Assembly (NCBI GenBank): GCA_018389105.1
Contig: JACATO010000132.1
Coordinates: 3,360,501 to 3,424,500 of the forward strand
Length of the DNA stretch: 64,000 bases
DNA from: Nautilus pompilius
Taxonomy: Eukaryota > Mollusca > Cephalopoda > Nautilida > Nautilidae
Direction: 5' to 3'
The translations under genes and the position numbers were made by a program. Positions 23,980-36,239 of this stretch are shown piece by piece. The notes beneath the pieces were generated by a model. That model had not been told where the DNA came from. It saw nothing but the letters and a program-made list of their open reading frames with translations, and ran no database searches. The first letter of the stretch is position 1, and the number at the start of each line of letters is the position of its first letter.

Positions 23980-25284
23980 CAAGGTCTGTTGAAAAAGTAT
24001 CCGACCTTAGGCTGGGAAAAAAAAATTATGTACTTGGTGGGGTTCAATTGCTAATCCCCTTCTAAGTAGGCCAATTGTGCCTCCATACACAGCCCAGAAA
24101 TCCTTCCACTGTTCGAAGCACGTCTGGAATGCTTCTTCCAGAATGGCTCTCAGCTCCACCATCACATTCCGCATGATGTCCTCTCGGCTCTCAAAGCGGG
24201 AGCCTTTCAGTGGCGTCTTCATTTTTGGGAACAACCAGAAGTCAGAAGGAGCCATGTCTGGAGAGTAGGGAGCCTGGCAAATGAGCGAAATGCCTTTCTT
24301 TGCCAAGAAACCTTGGATCAGCTGTGACGAATGAGCCGGGGCATTGTCATGATGCAGCTTCCAGTTTTGTGAGGCCCACAGATCCGGTCTGTTGTGCTAA
24401 ACTGCATCATGAAGATGTGAGAGGACTTCCTGATAGTACTCCTTTGTATCTGTTTGTCCTTCTGGTGCGTATTTGTGACGCACAACAACTCGGTAATCGA
24501 AGAAAAGAGTCAGCATCACCTTGATTTTTCTCCGGACCTTGGCGACTTGGGTGCTTCCACTGTGATGACTGAGCTTTGGTTTTCGGGTCGTACCCGTACA
24601 CCCACATTTCATCTCCAGTCATCACGGTATTCTGGAACTCAGGATCCCTGTTGGCAGTATTTAGCAGGTCCTGCGCAACCTCAAGATGAAGTTATTGTTG
24701 TTCCTGAGAAAGCAGCTTGGGCACAAATTTCACTGCCACTCTGCGCAAGCCCAAATCCTTTAAAATTGCATGTGCAGAATCTTTACTGATCCCAACCTCG
24801 TCACCAATTTCACGCACCGTTAAATGACGATCTTCCATTATCAAGATCCGCACTTTCTTGATAACAACTACATTGTGGCTTGTTGACGGCCTCCTAGAAT
24901 GCTGGTCACTCTCCACCTTTGTGGCCATCTTTGAACTTGTTGTACCATTCTGTTATTTTGGTAACACCCATGGCATTGTCACCAAAAGCCTGTTGAATTT
25001 TGTGAATTGTTTCCACTTGGGTATCTCCAAGCTTTTGGCAAAACTTGATGCAAGATCGTTGCTCCACATGTTCCATCATCACGGGCGAATTTAAAATGCG
25101 ACGAGTAAGTAATACAGCACCTCACAAGCTGTCTGCCTGACAGCAACTGACACATCCAGCGAGCCCACCAAAAACCACGCATGCACATGAAGGCATGCGG
25201 CTCCACTATGCACACTTTTGCCTCCCTAACATCATTACTTCCCATGGGAAAAAATAAAGTTGGATACTTTTTCGACAGAGCTCG
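23980..25284 (-). mobile_element. mariner (DD34D) element, copy 2
   Basis: CAAGGTCTGTTGAAAAAGTA at the left edge matches the left end of mariner copy 1. The right edge is its diverged complement, and both edges are flanked by TA (23,978-23,979 and 25,285-25,286). At about 1.3 kb it is full length, inverted relative to copy 1. Confidence 0.92.
24007..25079 (-). pseudogene. mariner transposase, interrupted
   Basis: Same family as copy 1, running from an ATG at 25,079. Minus-strand frames give the N-terminal DNA-binding region (KFVPKLLSQEQQ preceded by ISKDSAHAILKDLGLRR). A TAA stop follows the poly-Gln patch (near 24,690). Next is GDEMWVYGYDPKTKAQSSQW, with the first catalytic Asp codon at 24,611-24,613. 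HHDNAPAH (Asp codon 24,346-24,348) and YSPDMAPSDFWLFPKMK (Asp codon 24,241-24,243) lie 35 codons apart, matching DD34D. All three acidic residues survive, but stops and shifts divide the gene. Unlike copy 1, it keeps the GDEMW block, so the two copies were disabled independently. Confidence 0.9.
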
Positions 25285-25286
25285 TA

Positions 25287-26236
25287 CATAGGGGTATTGG
25301 TGGACATCGGGAGAGCAATGATGCTTGCAGACAGCTGTTCCAGATCCTCTCTGCAGATTGTATGAGATGTTGAGTCAGCATATCAATTGTGTAGCTGCAC
25401 AGAATGGATGACATAGCAAAAGCCCTATAACTCTTCATTTTGATATGTGGGTGGAAGCTGGAGTACCCAAGTGAAACCTATATGACTCACTGGTAAAGAA
25501 GTAACTAGATGGTTCAGGATAAATTTAGGAACTATTAACTATCTGTTTGAAATTTCAGATCATTCCAACAGGCTTATTAAACTGTTTTCCATTTTAATTC
25601 ACTGGTGGGTGAATTATACATACATCAGTTAGAAACCTTTTTTAAAAAAATAAATATGGCGCACAAGCTTCTGTGCTCTTTCATAATAGTGCTTTGATTG
25701 AGAGTAATGTTTATTATCACTTTTTTAAATAATCATGTACATGTTTTTAGCTCAGATTCAGTTAAAAACATAATAGAAGAGTACTAGGCTACTATTGGTA
25801 TATCGATAAATTAATACATTTGTAAAAAAATTGAAACATTTACCAAAAAAAAGAGAAAATTGTTTTTTTTTTAAATACATTTGGTTGGAGATTTCACCAA
25901 GGTTCTAGAAGGTACATTAAATGTAATACAGTGGAGCTCTTTGGTTTCCTGGCACATTTTAAAAATGGAGAGTTCTGGTAGGGTTTTTGTTGTATAGGTA
26001 TTCTCAGTTTGGTTTAGGAAACTGAAACAGGGGGAGGGGAGGGTAGTTTCCTCTAGCCTTATGTGCTGATGTTGGCCTGCAGGTTCAAATAAGGAGAGCA
26101 CAAGATTACAGTTAGCAAACTTTTATCAGTTTTAGCCATTAAGCCAATTTAGTTATCAGTAGTTAATATTTCTTAACTCTTTCATTATAGCAATCTTTCA
26201 AAAAATAACAAGGCATTGCTGTTTAGAGTGGTCATG
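25287..26236. other. AT-rich noncoding DNA
   Basis: No gene or known repeat recognised. Frames at 25,235-25,438 and 25,871-26,101 have no domain. Confidence 0.5.
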
Positions 26237-26238
26237 TA

Positions 26239-27687
26239 TAGGTGCATCTCAAAAAAATTAGAATATCGTGGAAGAGTTCAATATTTTTTGTCAGTTATTT
26301 CAGAAAGTGAAAATTGTATGTATTCTAGACTCATTACATGTAAACTAAAATGTTTCAAGCATTTTTTAATTTTAATTTTGATAATTACGGCCTACAGCTC
26401 AAAATATTAGAATATTCCCTTTGGAGTTTGAGTAAATCACTATTTATGCAGTATAAATAACATGAATCTCTCAGTATGGTTCAGTACACACAACCACAAT
26501 CATGGGGAAGACTGCTGACTTGACAGTTGTCCAGAAAACACTCATTGACACCCTCCACAAGGAGGGTAAGCCACAGAAGGTCATTGCTGAAAGGGCTGGC
26601 TGTTCGCAGAGTGCTGTATCAAAGCATATTCACAGAAAGTTGACTGGAAGAGAAAAGTGTGGTAGGAAAAGGTGCACAAGCAAGAGGGATAACTGCAGCC
26701 TTGTGAGGATTGTCAAGAGCCGATTCAAGAACTTGGGGAAGCTTCACAAGGAGTGGACTAAGGCTGGAGTCAATGCATCAAGAGCCACCAAGCACAGATG
26801 TGTCCAGGAAATTGGCTACAAGTGTCGCATTTCTAGTGTGGTCCAAAGACCTCTTTTCAGATGAAAGTAAATTTTGCATTTCATTTGGAAATCAAGGTCC
26901 CACAGTCTTGAGGAAGAGTTGAGAGGCACAGATTCCAAGTTGCTTGAAGTCCAGTGTGAAGTTTCCAGGGTCAGTGATGATTTGGGGTGCCATGTCATCT
27001 GCTGGTGTTGGTCCACTATGTTTTATCAAGTCCAAAGTCAACACAGCTGTCTACCAGGAGATTTTAGAGCACTTCATGCTTCCGTCTGCTGACAAGCTTT
27101 ATGAAGATGCTGATTTCCTTTTCCAACAGGACTTGGCACCTGCCAACAGTGCCAAAACTACTAGTAACTGGTTTGCTGACCATGGTATCACTGTGCTTGA
27201 TTGGGCAGCCAACTCGCCTGACCTGAACCATAGAGAATCTATGGGGTACTGTCAAGAGGAAAATGAGAGACACCAGACCCATCAATACAGACAAGCTGAA
27301 GGCCGCTATCAAAGCAACCTGGGCTTCCATAATACCTCAGCAGTGCCACAGGCTGATCGCCTCTATGCCACACCACATTGATGCAGTGATTCGTGCAAAA
27401 GGAGCCCCAACCAAGTATTGAGTGCATAAATGAACATACTTGTTAGAAGTTTGACATTTATAAATTATAAATCTTTTTTTTTTTTATTGATCTTATGAAA
27501 TATTCTAATATTTTGAGATAGTGGATTTTTGATTTTCATGAGCTGTAAGCTGTAATCATCAAAATTAAAACAAAAAAGGCTTGAAATATTTCACTTTATG
27601 TGTAATGAATCTAGAATATATGAAAGTTTCAGTTTGAATTAAATTATGGAAAAAAATGAACTCTTCCATGATATTCTAACTTTTTAT
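26239..27687 (+). mobile_element. Tc1-like element with long inverted repeats
   Basis: The left arm (about 26,239-26,425) contains an outer AATTAGAATATCGTGG block and an inner CAAAATATTAGAATATTCC block. The right arm (about 27,495-27,687) holds their complements. This is the paired-repeat (IR/DR) layout of Sleeping Beauty-type Tc1 elements, with arms near 200 bp. The first ~10 bases of the right outer end are eroded. TA lies at both edges. Confidence 0.88.
26502..27421 (+). pseudogene. Tc1-like (DD34E) transposase, deleted and shifted
   Basis: Starts MGKTADLTVVQKTLIDTLHK, a standard fish-type Tc1 start. A paired-like helix-turn-helix follows (AERAGCSQSAVSKHIHRKL), then a GRKR linker and a second HTH. 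After YKCRIS, about 100 bp are missing and the frame rejoins at DLFSDESKFCISFGNQGP, with the first catalytic Asp codon at 26,860-26,862. A TGA interrupts near 26,920. The 26,944-27,381 frame contains GSVMIWGAMSSAGVGPLCF and FLFQQDLAPA (second Asp codon 27,130-27,132). A 2-bp deletion in the PDLNPIE motif (near 27,229) shifts the frame before the catalytic Glu (codon 27,233-27,235). The remaining C-terminus ends GAPTKY at the TGA of 27,419-27,421. It lies centrally between the inverted repeats and is inactive. Confidence 0.92.
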
Positions 27688-27688
27688 A

Positions 27689-29950
27689 GCTTTTAGTAAA
27701 TAATTGGTAAAGTGGCTTGTATGGGTACTTCTGTTTAGTTTTAGACTGGTATTTGTTTCTTCTTACCATAGCTGTTATTATCATGCATATCATTGTCTGT
27801 CTTTCATTTAAAAATTGTCGTTTTGTTCTCCTACATTAATTAAAGTTGATAGTTGATCTTCTACCATGCATTCACTTATCAGTGCTTTGCCTGTAGACCT
27901 TAAAGATGATGATGATGTGCTTTGCATTTTTTCTTTGCCATGAAAAATGTTTTGAAAACCTGACTTTTTCTTTTTATGTTGCTAAAGAGAAGCAATTATT
28001 TCTGCAGCTATGTGAACATAAATTTAAATTTAGTCATTTATTAATAATATGTATTATATAATTGACAAATCTCTTTTATGAGAATAAATAGCTAACTTTC
28101 TGCAGGCACTAATAAAATCATCTCCTTTTTTTTTCAGATTTGAAATAGTTGTTTGGTAAATATATATATAATGTTTTTGAAAAATTCATCTTGCATGCAG
28201 GAATATTGGAGGAATTTCTCAATGTCTGGTGCTTGCTTGACGGACATATTAAGTAGATTTGCAAATTAAAACTGTAGGTTTACAATTGCTATCTTGCCAT
28301 AGATGAGAAATGTATGGTGCTAACATGTTCATTTTGAAAAAAAAAACTGCTGTGTAGAGAATATCTGTGTATGTACAAATGGCGTGATGGGGCCATCTAG
28401 CTAAGGGATGTTACATTGTAGCAGCTGTCAGCAGGGGAAATCTCCCTACCAGATGTGTAGCTTCTGTGATGCAGCGCTGATTGATACTTGTTGGAGCAAC
28501 TTGATTAACTGTGACATTCTTGCCTGATGGATGGAGAAGGCAATCCAAATTGGCTTTCAGAAAATGCAGATAGTTTTCAGTCTTAATTATTTGTCTGGGT
28601 GATGAAATTACAGACACTACAGAAGGAAACAAAAGTGATAGACTTTTTGAAGTACATTGTTAATTTGTAGTTTGCGTTGAATTTCAATTTAATGCCAAGG
28701 AGATTTTTTTTTTTAGTTTTTGCTAAAATGTTCTATTATGATTAGACTTGTCAAGTAAAGGATCCTGCATTAATCTGTTTGTATTTCTCATGATGCTGAC
28801 AAATTAGAACCTTTTTTACAAAACTTAATTTAGATTTACAGATTCCTATAAAAAAAAAAGAAATTTAATAAAATACTCATCATAATTGCAAGGAATATCA
28901 TACTGTTCTGTTTGATTTTTCTTTTATAATCCATTTTTATGATGAAAGAAGTTAATTAAATAGTTAATACTTTATCATGCAAGAATATTTTTCAGTACAT
29001 TTAAGGCTAGATGCCATAAACATTCTTGATGTGCATCGACATTGGTCTTTTCAGAGTAATGTTCAATGCATTTCACACTAAATGAATTGCATAGCATTCA
29101 CATTATCAGCCACATGATCTCAATATCTTTAGTACCTTGTGTAACCACTGTTGACATGAATACATGTATGTCACGATACATGCATTGACTAGACATGATG
29201 TCAAATTGCATGTTTAGGGGATTGGTAGACTCCAATGCAAGGGTTCTGACTTCCTAGTTATCTACAATGATGTATCTGGAAACCTAGCAAGTCATGAAGG
29301 ATGCAGATTATTTTGGCTTAGAGAAACATCCAAGTGATCCAGGTTGTGGGAGTGCAGATGTTGTCATACTGTGTGATCTGGCCTATGTTCAATGGCAGTG
29401 GGATTTCTGGTTTCCTTTGATGTTAGATAGGATATAAAGTTTACATTGATAGCTCCTACACCATCATGCTGCTACTAACCCCTAGACCTTTCTCTCAAAA
29501 ATACAGTTTAAAGCCAGATTCTAACCTCATCTTTGGTAGTGGAGACAATAATATTTCTTGAAGAAAACAACAGTATTTTTTACTCAGTAACCCATCAGTA
29601 GAGTTGGTATGATCTCATGTTTGTAGTTCTTCAAGCACTGTCTTATCTGCTAATTGGTTATCCACCAAGATGGTCTGGGCTGCATGGAAGCTGATACAAA
29701 ATAATTTCTTAAATGAATAATAGCCTGGATACACTAGTCTTCTGCAAGGGTTGAGACCCAACCATGGGTGATCAATCCTAGGTGGTTAGCTTTTTGGCCG
29801 CTTTACTTGAACTGGAAGGTTCAACCTGTTGTTCACAATGTATGCCCACCAAAATCTTTAACTTCACTTTGTGCTACTCTGGCCTGGAGTGTTCTGAGAA
29901 CCATATCTAGTGTAGAGTCAATCTGGGCATTTGCCCTTTTTTTCTTTTTT
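27689..29950. other. Unique DNA, no gene seen
   Basis: A complex block at about 28,380-28,640 stands out from the AT-rich surroundings. Stretch 29,080-29,700 is of mixed composition and reminiscent of decayed transposon DNA, but I could not assign it. Confidence 0.45.
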
Positions 29951-29959
29951 TTGAAAAAA

Positions 29960-30540
29960 AAAACTGTGTGTGTGTATTTCTACAGATGGATATACTCAAA
30001 TTTGAACCATTAAAAGGATTTTTTGACATGCTAACTGGCCACAGTTTGAAAAGGGTTAGTATCAATAGGCATTATTCCAAAACTTTCTGTAAATGTTCAT
30101 TAGGATTAACATTAGGACTTTGTGTTAGCCAAGGAAAACATGGGAGATAACTGTAAACCAAGCAATCCTGCCTGCACTGTATGACTCCAGTGGGTAGCAC
30201 ATTATGCACCAACCTGAACACAGAAGGAGCACTACAGAATAGTCTGCTAACATCACCTTCACCAGTATGTCTAATACACACGAGATTTCTGCCTCATGTT
30301 AATCCTCTCTGTTGAAAACTGATTTGAAAGAGATTTGGATTCTTTCCTCCACAACCTAGTAAAGCCAGGAATCTGTAGGTCCTATCACATTGTGAAAGTT
30401 TATGCATCTTGTTCACTGTTGAAGAATCATTCTAGCACATTTACTGCTTATCACAGAGCACTATGCAATGGACTCCACCCATGAAGACTATGTCCAACCA
30501 GAGCTATGTCCTATCAACAGTAGTTTTTTTCTGTTGCGAT
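29960..30540 (-). pseudogene. Possible Tc1-like transposase relic
   Basis: A minus-strand frame (30,281-30,072) ends FPWLTQSPNVNPNEHLQKVL. This fits the W-P-x-Q-S-P-D-L-N-P-I-E-H-L-W motif surrounding the catalytic Glu of Tc1 transposases, although Asp and Ile are replaced. Sequence upstream on the minus strand (to about 30,540) is too decayed to confirm the rest. Confidence 0.45.
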
Positions 30541-30544
30541 CATT

Positions 30545-31334
30545 TTGAGGAAAGCATTGGCCACTGCCCCCCTCACATATTCTTTATTATATCAATCACC
30601 ACATAAATTTACAGGAGGGACTTTCTTATGTTGCATATACTTATTCTTAACTTGTGTATTCATTATATATTTTTGTTTCTTATTATTGTCTAATAGTTCA
30701 GTGTTTATTTACATTTTAGTATCTTTATTTCAAAAATAGCTATGTTGTAGTATGTGTAATTAAATTACCCACTGTATTTTTCTAAACAGGAAAAGTGAAT
30801 ACTTATCTTTACCATTCAGTAATGTAAAAAAAAAATTGTTGAAAATGATTAAAGATTGACACTGATTATGATGTAGCATGCAATTTCTATTCTTATTTCT
30901 GGTGCATTTCAGTGCACTTTGGATTGAAATAATGATTATTTATGGGTGATGCTGCTTACATATTCCTTACCTCAAACTGTTACCAAGGTCATTATGTGCA
31001 GCGAAGAGCTCAATCAATACAAATCACAAAGCTGTTTGTCACAGTTGACAGGTGTATATTTAAAATGTGTTACACAGTTAATGTTGTTGAAAGGTCTTTG
31101 GGTTGGAAGCATTTACTTATATGGTCCTTCATTTTCTTTCCTTAGGTTTGTTAAAAGGATGCTACAATGAATTCTGTTTGCTAATCTAAACGGTGCGTTA
31201 TTTTAATTTTTGTGATTGCGTGTGAGTTTAAACCAGGCTGTTGTGCTGTGGTTTTAGCCATGTTGATTGCTTTGTCCCAGTAACAAGAAAATGTTCTTAA
31301 AATGGATTGGTAAAGCATTTGTTAATAAATTATA
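30545..31334. other. AT-rich noncoding DNA
   Basis: No gene or repeat family recognised; the frames at 30,942-31,170 overlap each other and have no domain. Confidence 0.5.
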
Positions 31335-31336
31335 TA

Positions 31337-31913
31337 CAGTCGACCCCCGCGTAATCGCGGCCCCGGTTATTTGCAGAATTCTCCTTAGGACCTAACTAAT
31401 AATTGTTTGTGGAAACCCCCGCATATTCGTGGAATCGCAAATATCTTCCGTGATTTTTTTTATGGCTTTTTTGTGGCAACATATATTTTTTTTCACGCTT
31501 TTTAACGCTAAATTATTGATAACAATATAATTTACTAATTTTGTAATATAAATACTAACGTAAATTCAGCAAAATATCGATATAAAATAAACGCTATTGG
31601 CTGGAGGTTTGAAAGTAGCCAATCAGAGAGCGTTATTCATTTCTCCTCGCTGCTGATTTGCTGCTGCCCACGAGGCGCTGTCTCAGGCAGATGCAGCCCC
31701 GCATCATCCCAGTTTACTGCGTGTAGCTATCTCGAGTGTTTTGCTGAGTGTTGTATTTTTTATTAAATTATTATTATATATTTACTTACATATTTTTTTA
31801 TTATATTTTGACGTTTATAGGCATTTTTATGGACCACGTCCAATATTCACAGTTTTTCACTCTTCGCGGGTGCTCTAGGAATGGTAACCCCCGCGAATAC
31901 TGAGGGACAACTG
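31337..31913. mobile_element. Tigger/pogo-type MITE, 577 bp
   Basis: CAGTCGACCCCCGCGTAAT at the left pairs with the complement of the right end (CAGTTGTCCCTCAGTATTCG). TA flanks both sides (31,335-31,336 and 31,914-31,915). Ends of this CAGTYGACCC type are typical of Tigger/pogo elements. The interior has a GC-rich, CCAAT-containing block (near 31,618-31,740) that may be the remnant of a transposase promoter or leader. No coding frame remains. Confidence 0.85.
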
Positions 31914-31915
31914 TA

Positions 31916-32524
31916 TATATGAAGAAAAAAAAATCTTAGCTATGGGAGTTCTAAGAAAGCTTCATTGTTAAATGTAATGTAGAATATGTCTGCTTGTCTA
32001 GCACAGTCAACTTGGACTGGTGTTACCCTTTTGTTTGTCACTTGTAATTATTTTTTGGTCAAAGAATACATGAAAATTGTATTTAATATATGGTAAGATT
32101 TTTTACTATGCATATGTATCAAGCAGTGGACATACATACAGTCTCTGAACAACAGCAAAAATGTTTTAAAAATCTTAAAAATAAAAGTACCTCTATACAA
32201 AGATGGTGGTACTCTTGTATGATTTCAAGTGTTTTTCTGTGACAGGTATTTTACGTAACATTGGTTGTTAGTTGCTTAAGTGTTCTTGTCAAAACTGATG
32301 ACAGGAATATCTCACTTCTTCTGGGACAAGAAGTATTTGTGCATGTTTACTATAGCATGAAAACCTGCACAACAGAAACCAAAAGTAATAACTGAATGCT
32401 TTTATTCTTTAAGTATGAGTATTTCATACCTTCCTTTCTTTATTGACTTTGATGCGAAACACAGTGACAAACTTCTGTAAAAAGTTTGCCTTTGTCCTTG
32501 TTTCATAGGTTCAACAAGTAGGGA
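31916..32524. other. AT-rich noncoding DNA
   Basis: Nothing recognised. Confidence 0.5.
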
Positions 32525-32765
32525 TGGGCAGCAGTTTGCCCATTGTTCAGAGTACTGGACTGCCAAGACTCTGGACCTAAGTTCATTTCCTGGTCAGAGT
32601 CAGCTTGATTTGGCATACCTCCCTGGCATGGTATCTTCTCATGCTTCTTTATCAGTTGGTCATGTGGATTTTCTCCCACATCTAAAAATGAAGAGTTTTA
32701 GTAGGGATTTTTGAGAGGTTCTCTTCAATCTAGATATTGGTGTATAACAAGAAAAGAAAAAAAAA
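32525..32765 (+). mobile_element. tRNA-related SINE
   Basis: Box B-like CTAAGTTCATTTCCTGGTC, body TTGATTTGGCATACCTCCC and GTGGATTTTCTCCCACATC, then GAAGAGTTTTAGTAGGGATT and an A-rich 3' end. Matches the other copies over most of its length. Confidence 0.7.
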
Positions 32766-34323
32766 GACTAAATCAGCTTTTCCTGGCAGATGATTTTAAA
32801 CACTTCTGCTATGGAGACAGTCAATGCCAAAACCATGAGAAACATTTTAAAGCTTTCCTGCTAGTAATTTGAGTGAAATGTGATCAGGTATATTTTTAAT
32901 GTTTTAAGTTGATGATGACATCAATAAAATACTGATGGTAACTGCATTTACTTTACAGAGGAAATTTCTGTTTTATTGTTGCCTTTGTTGAAATCTTTAT
33001 TGTTAAAGGTCACCACAAACAAAAGGCAAAATTAAAACTTTGTTTTTATCCTTGGCTTTTTGGTCCATATTTGAAAACTTTTATAGAAATTGTTTGAGAC
33101 TGTAAAATGACCTCCAAAGGAGAAAAACTATTCTTGAAAATAAAGCTCACAAGTACCGGGTTTTGACAGAATGAATTTTCAGATACTCTGATCTCATCAA
33201 GGGAAATGGAGCCCTGAAGATTCAGCTATTTGTTTATATGTTTTTAAAAAAAATTTTTTTATTTGCATATTTCAGAAACAACTGAAAAAAAAAGGGTGCC
33301 AGAGAACTTGAAAAATGCAGAAATGTTCTAGAAGTGGACAACTGTAGCTGGATGTCACTGGCTTTATGATGTAAGTCTGGTATCCAGAGGGGTGTTGTCC
33401 CCCCACCCCCTTTCTTAATGTCAGGGAGCTATGACTGGCTTGCAAACAAGCCAGTATACCTCAGGAATAAATGACCAATCAAAAAGAAAATCATATCAAC
33501 ATATTAAAACAACCCTCTTCACCTTTTTTTTTAAAGTTGAGTAGACAGGCCAATCTGCATGATGCTTAAAGTCACGAAAAGATCCAGCGATATATTAAAT
33601 GTTTTTTGTAGTTTTAATCATGCAGTGTTGATGGTTTGGGGAATTGAGAACTAGTATACAGTGCCAGAGGTGCCTGCAACTGTTCAGAATTTTACCCATC
33701 TGATTTCACTGTTCTGAAAAAACTAAAAAAATTTTAAAATTAAAAAAAATAAAATAGAATTTTTTTTACCATACAGAGCCAAAAAATGGTGGTGGCACGA
33801 GTTTGAGAGCTGCATGTTTTGTCAAGCATGCATGCTTGTAACAGGGGCAGGGACTTCATTGCCTGTGGATTGGCTTGTGGTTTACTGGAAAATGCTGTGA
33901 AAACTCATTTTTTAACCATATCAGAAGTTCCAAAGAAGAGAAGAAACAAAAGAAAGAATGCAGAAATTTGAGGAAAAGTTACCTCTAGATTCGCCAGTAT
34001 TGACTCTTGCCTTTGTTGTTCATTTTCATTTTGTAAATGCTGGAATCATGACATCATTCTGAGAGACAGATTCAACACAATGAAGAAAAAAATTAAGTTA
34101 AAAAAATAAAAAAGATATTTTGAACAAAAGAGAAAATGAAATGCTATTCACATAGATAAAATAATATAAAATCATTACTTATACACTGTTGTCTGTTAAC
34201 AAATATTTAGTGCAAAGATTTTTTCTTAGTTTAGCACCCAAGTATTTTTGTTGCTCATGGAGAAACATCACATCACATCATGGCATTTTGACTCATTGTA
34301 GAGTGTTTGTTGTTTTTTAAAAT
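32766..34323. other. AT-rich noncoding DNA
   Basis: No gene. Includes a perfect 9-bp-stem hairpin at 33,434-33,455. Confidence 0.5.
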
Positions 34324-34477
34324 TTAACCCTTTGACAAGTATGCCAGTATATTTATGGGGAGTGGGTACTGACCCTGACATAGTAATTTCATAAATATGT
34401 TTTTAAAGTTTTTTCAATGTGATTACTCTTGTTATGATTAATACCCTCAACCTGTCACTTACTCCTCAAAGAGTTAA
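34324..34477. mobile_element. TTAA-flanked MITE, family A, copy 3
   Basis: Starts TTAACCCTTTGACAAGTATG and ends ACTCCTCAAAGAGTTAA. The interior has GGGGAGTGGGTACTGACCCTG as in the other copies. About 154 bp, slightly shorter than copies 1 and 2. Confidence 0.8.
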
Positions 34478-36239
34478 GGTCAAGACTCCATTAACAAAGA
34501 TGCCAGTGGTTAAGATATTAACTTTTAGGGAATGCTAATTTTGTTTAGAGCATCATTAGCAGTTCATGCCCCACTGCCTTGGAGTGAAGAAGATTGTCTA
34601 AATGAAGATATTATGAAAAACTGTTTTTATACATCATCACTTGGATAAAAGGATTTATAATACCTAGAAAGAGAGAGAAAGAACATTTTTAATCAATGAT
34701 TGTATGCAAGGAATTCTTGAAATTTGATGACTTTAGACCAAGATTAGATGAATTTTAAAAAAATCCTGTGTTGGAGATATTTCAAGCAGCATAAACCAAT
34801 ATTTAAAGTATTGATGAGTTTAATTTCATTGATGCTTGAATTTTCTGGATATAGCAGTATAAAAATCTTCATTCCAGTCCATTTCTCTCAATCCCCAACT
34901 TTAATGCATCTACGAGATCAGACAAGACTGAGGATCAACACCATGAGAATACTACACTGTCTTTTTTTTAACATATATTTAGATTACATTAGTTATCAGG
35001 GATCAGGCGCACAAGATGGCAGTACTGAGAACAATCTTAGAATAAGTAATATTTTTCCAAATTTTACAAATTCTACTTTCCCACGTTGTTTTTCTAAAAG
35101 TACTAGTTACATATTATACTTTTCAAGCTTTTATAAAATCAGTATTTTGACAAGCATTTCCTGTTGGCTTCCTAAGGATACTCCTGACAAGGACTGTTGG
35201 TTTATGAGAGATAATTTTCATTAATCTCAATTTTGTTGATGATGGTAACATTAGAAATCGAGGAGTGGCAGAGCCACATTATTAAGAGGTCAAATGCCCC
35301 AGACAGGGGCCTTTCAAGACAGGTATTAAACAATGTTATTTAATCATTTCAGTCATCTGTAAGTTTTTTCTAGCTTTCTAAATATAGTAAATGTTGGCTT
35401 GTTTTTTTTTTGTTGTAATTCCTTTTATCTGTTTGCTTGTTTTCACTAATTGACAGTCAAATCACATTATTCATTAAGTGAGAGTGGATAATCCTATTTA
35501 AATTTTTGCAAAATATAAACAGTCTAGTCAATTTATCAGTGTTGTTCTTGATAGCCTGAATTGTACAATGACCTGATTGTAAATGGGTGCCCTATCCACT
35601 GAACCACCTAAGCCTAGCCTAATGACTGAGTGTTTTTACGATATTTCAGTCTCATGCCCAAGGTCGATAACACACATCATCAATTAATGTTTCATGCAGA
35701 GAAACACCTGATATCCAAGTTACAGGAAAACATCTTCAGCAGCATGTTACATGGTTCATGAACCAAAGGTGGGATCAAAGAAGAATGCTACGGCAGCACC
35801 AGTTCATATGACAGAGGAACACAAGGATGTTTTGCTTATCCATTCTAGTAACGACCCAATATGGAAGTGACTGACCAGGTTGGCTCTTCAAAAGAACTGA
35901 CGGCAACTAAAAATATAATCTACTCTCTCTTGCTTGTGATTGTGAGAAATGGCACAATGGAGAAATGAGGAGACACACCAAGTTTGAATATAGCTTTTGC
36001 CAAAAATCTAGGAAATAAAGATGTTTCTTCAAGATGTAACTACTGTCAGGACCATCGTCATCATCAACAAAGTGGAGGTTAATGAAATTTATCCATTCAT
36101 AATGCTGTAGTCATAGACCAGGGTTCTTGGGCTCCTTTTTAAACCTTTCGCACCACTGCAGCCGCTCTAAAGTCTCAATCAGAAAAATAAAAGATGTGGC
36201 ATTATGTGTAATTGGAGACTATCCTGAAGAAGGCAAGAA
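34478..36239. other. Noncoding DNA with a possible SINE head
   Basis: The 158-codon frame at 34,748-35,224 has no recognisable domain and AT-driven composition, and is probably chance. A minus-strand tRNA-like head (GGCTTAGGTGGTTCAGTGGA) lies near 35,572-35,620. The block 35,680-36,120 is of mixed composition, unassigned. Confidence 0.4.

Noticed and set aside
24077..24789. Plus-strand open frames across mariner copy 2
   Set aside because: They are antisense shadows of the minus-strand transposase.
29080..29700. Possible further transposase relic
   Set aside because: Composition suggests decayed transposon DNA but no motif could be read in any frame with confidence.
34748..35224. 158-codon open frame
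   Set aside because: No domain, repeat-like AT composition, no plausible upstream or downstream exon.
35680..36120. Possible coding relic of mixed composition
   Set aside because: Translations in the frames I read gave no recognisable motif.
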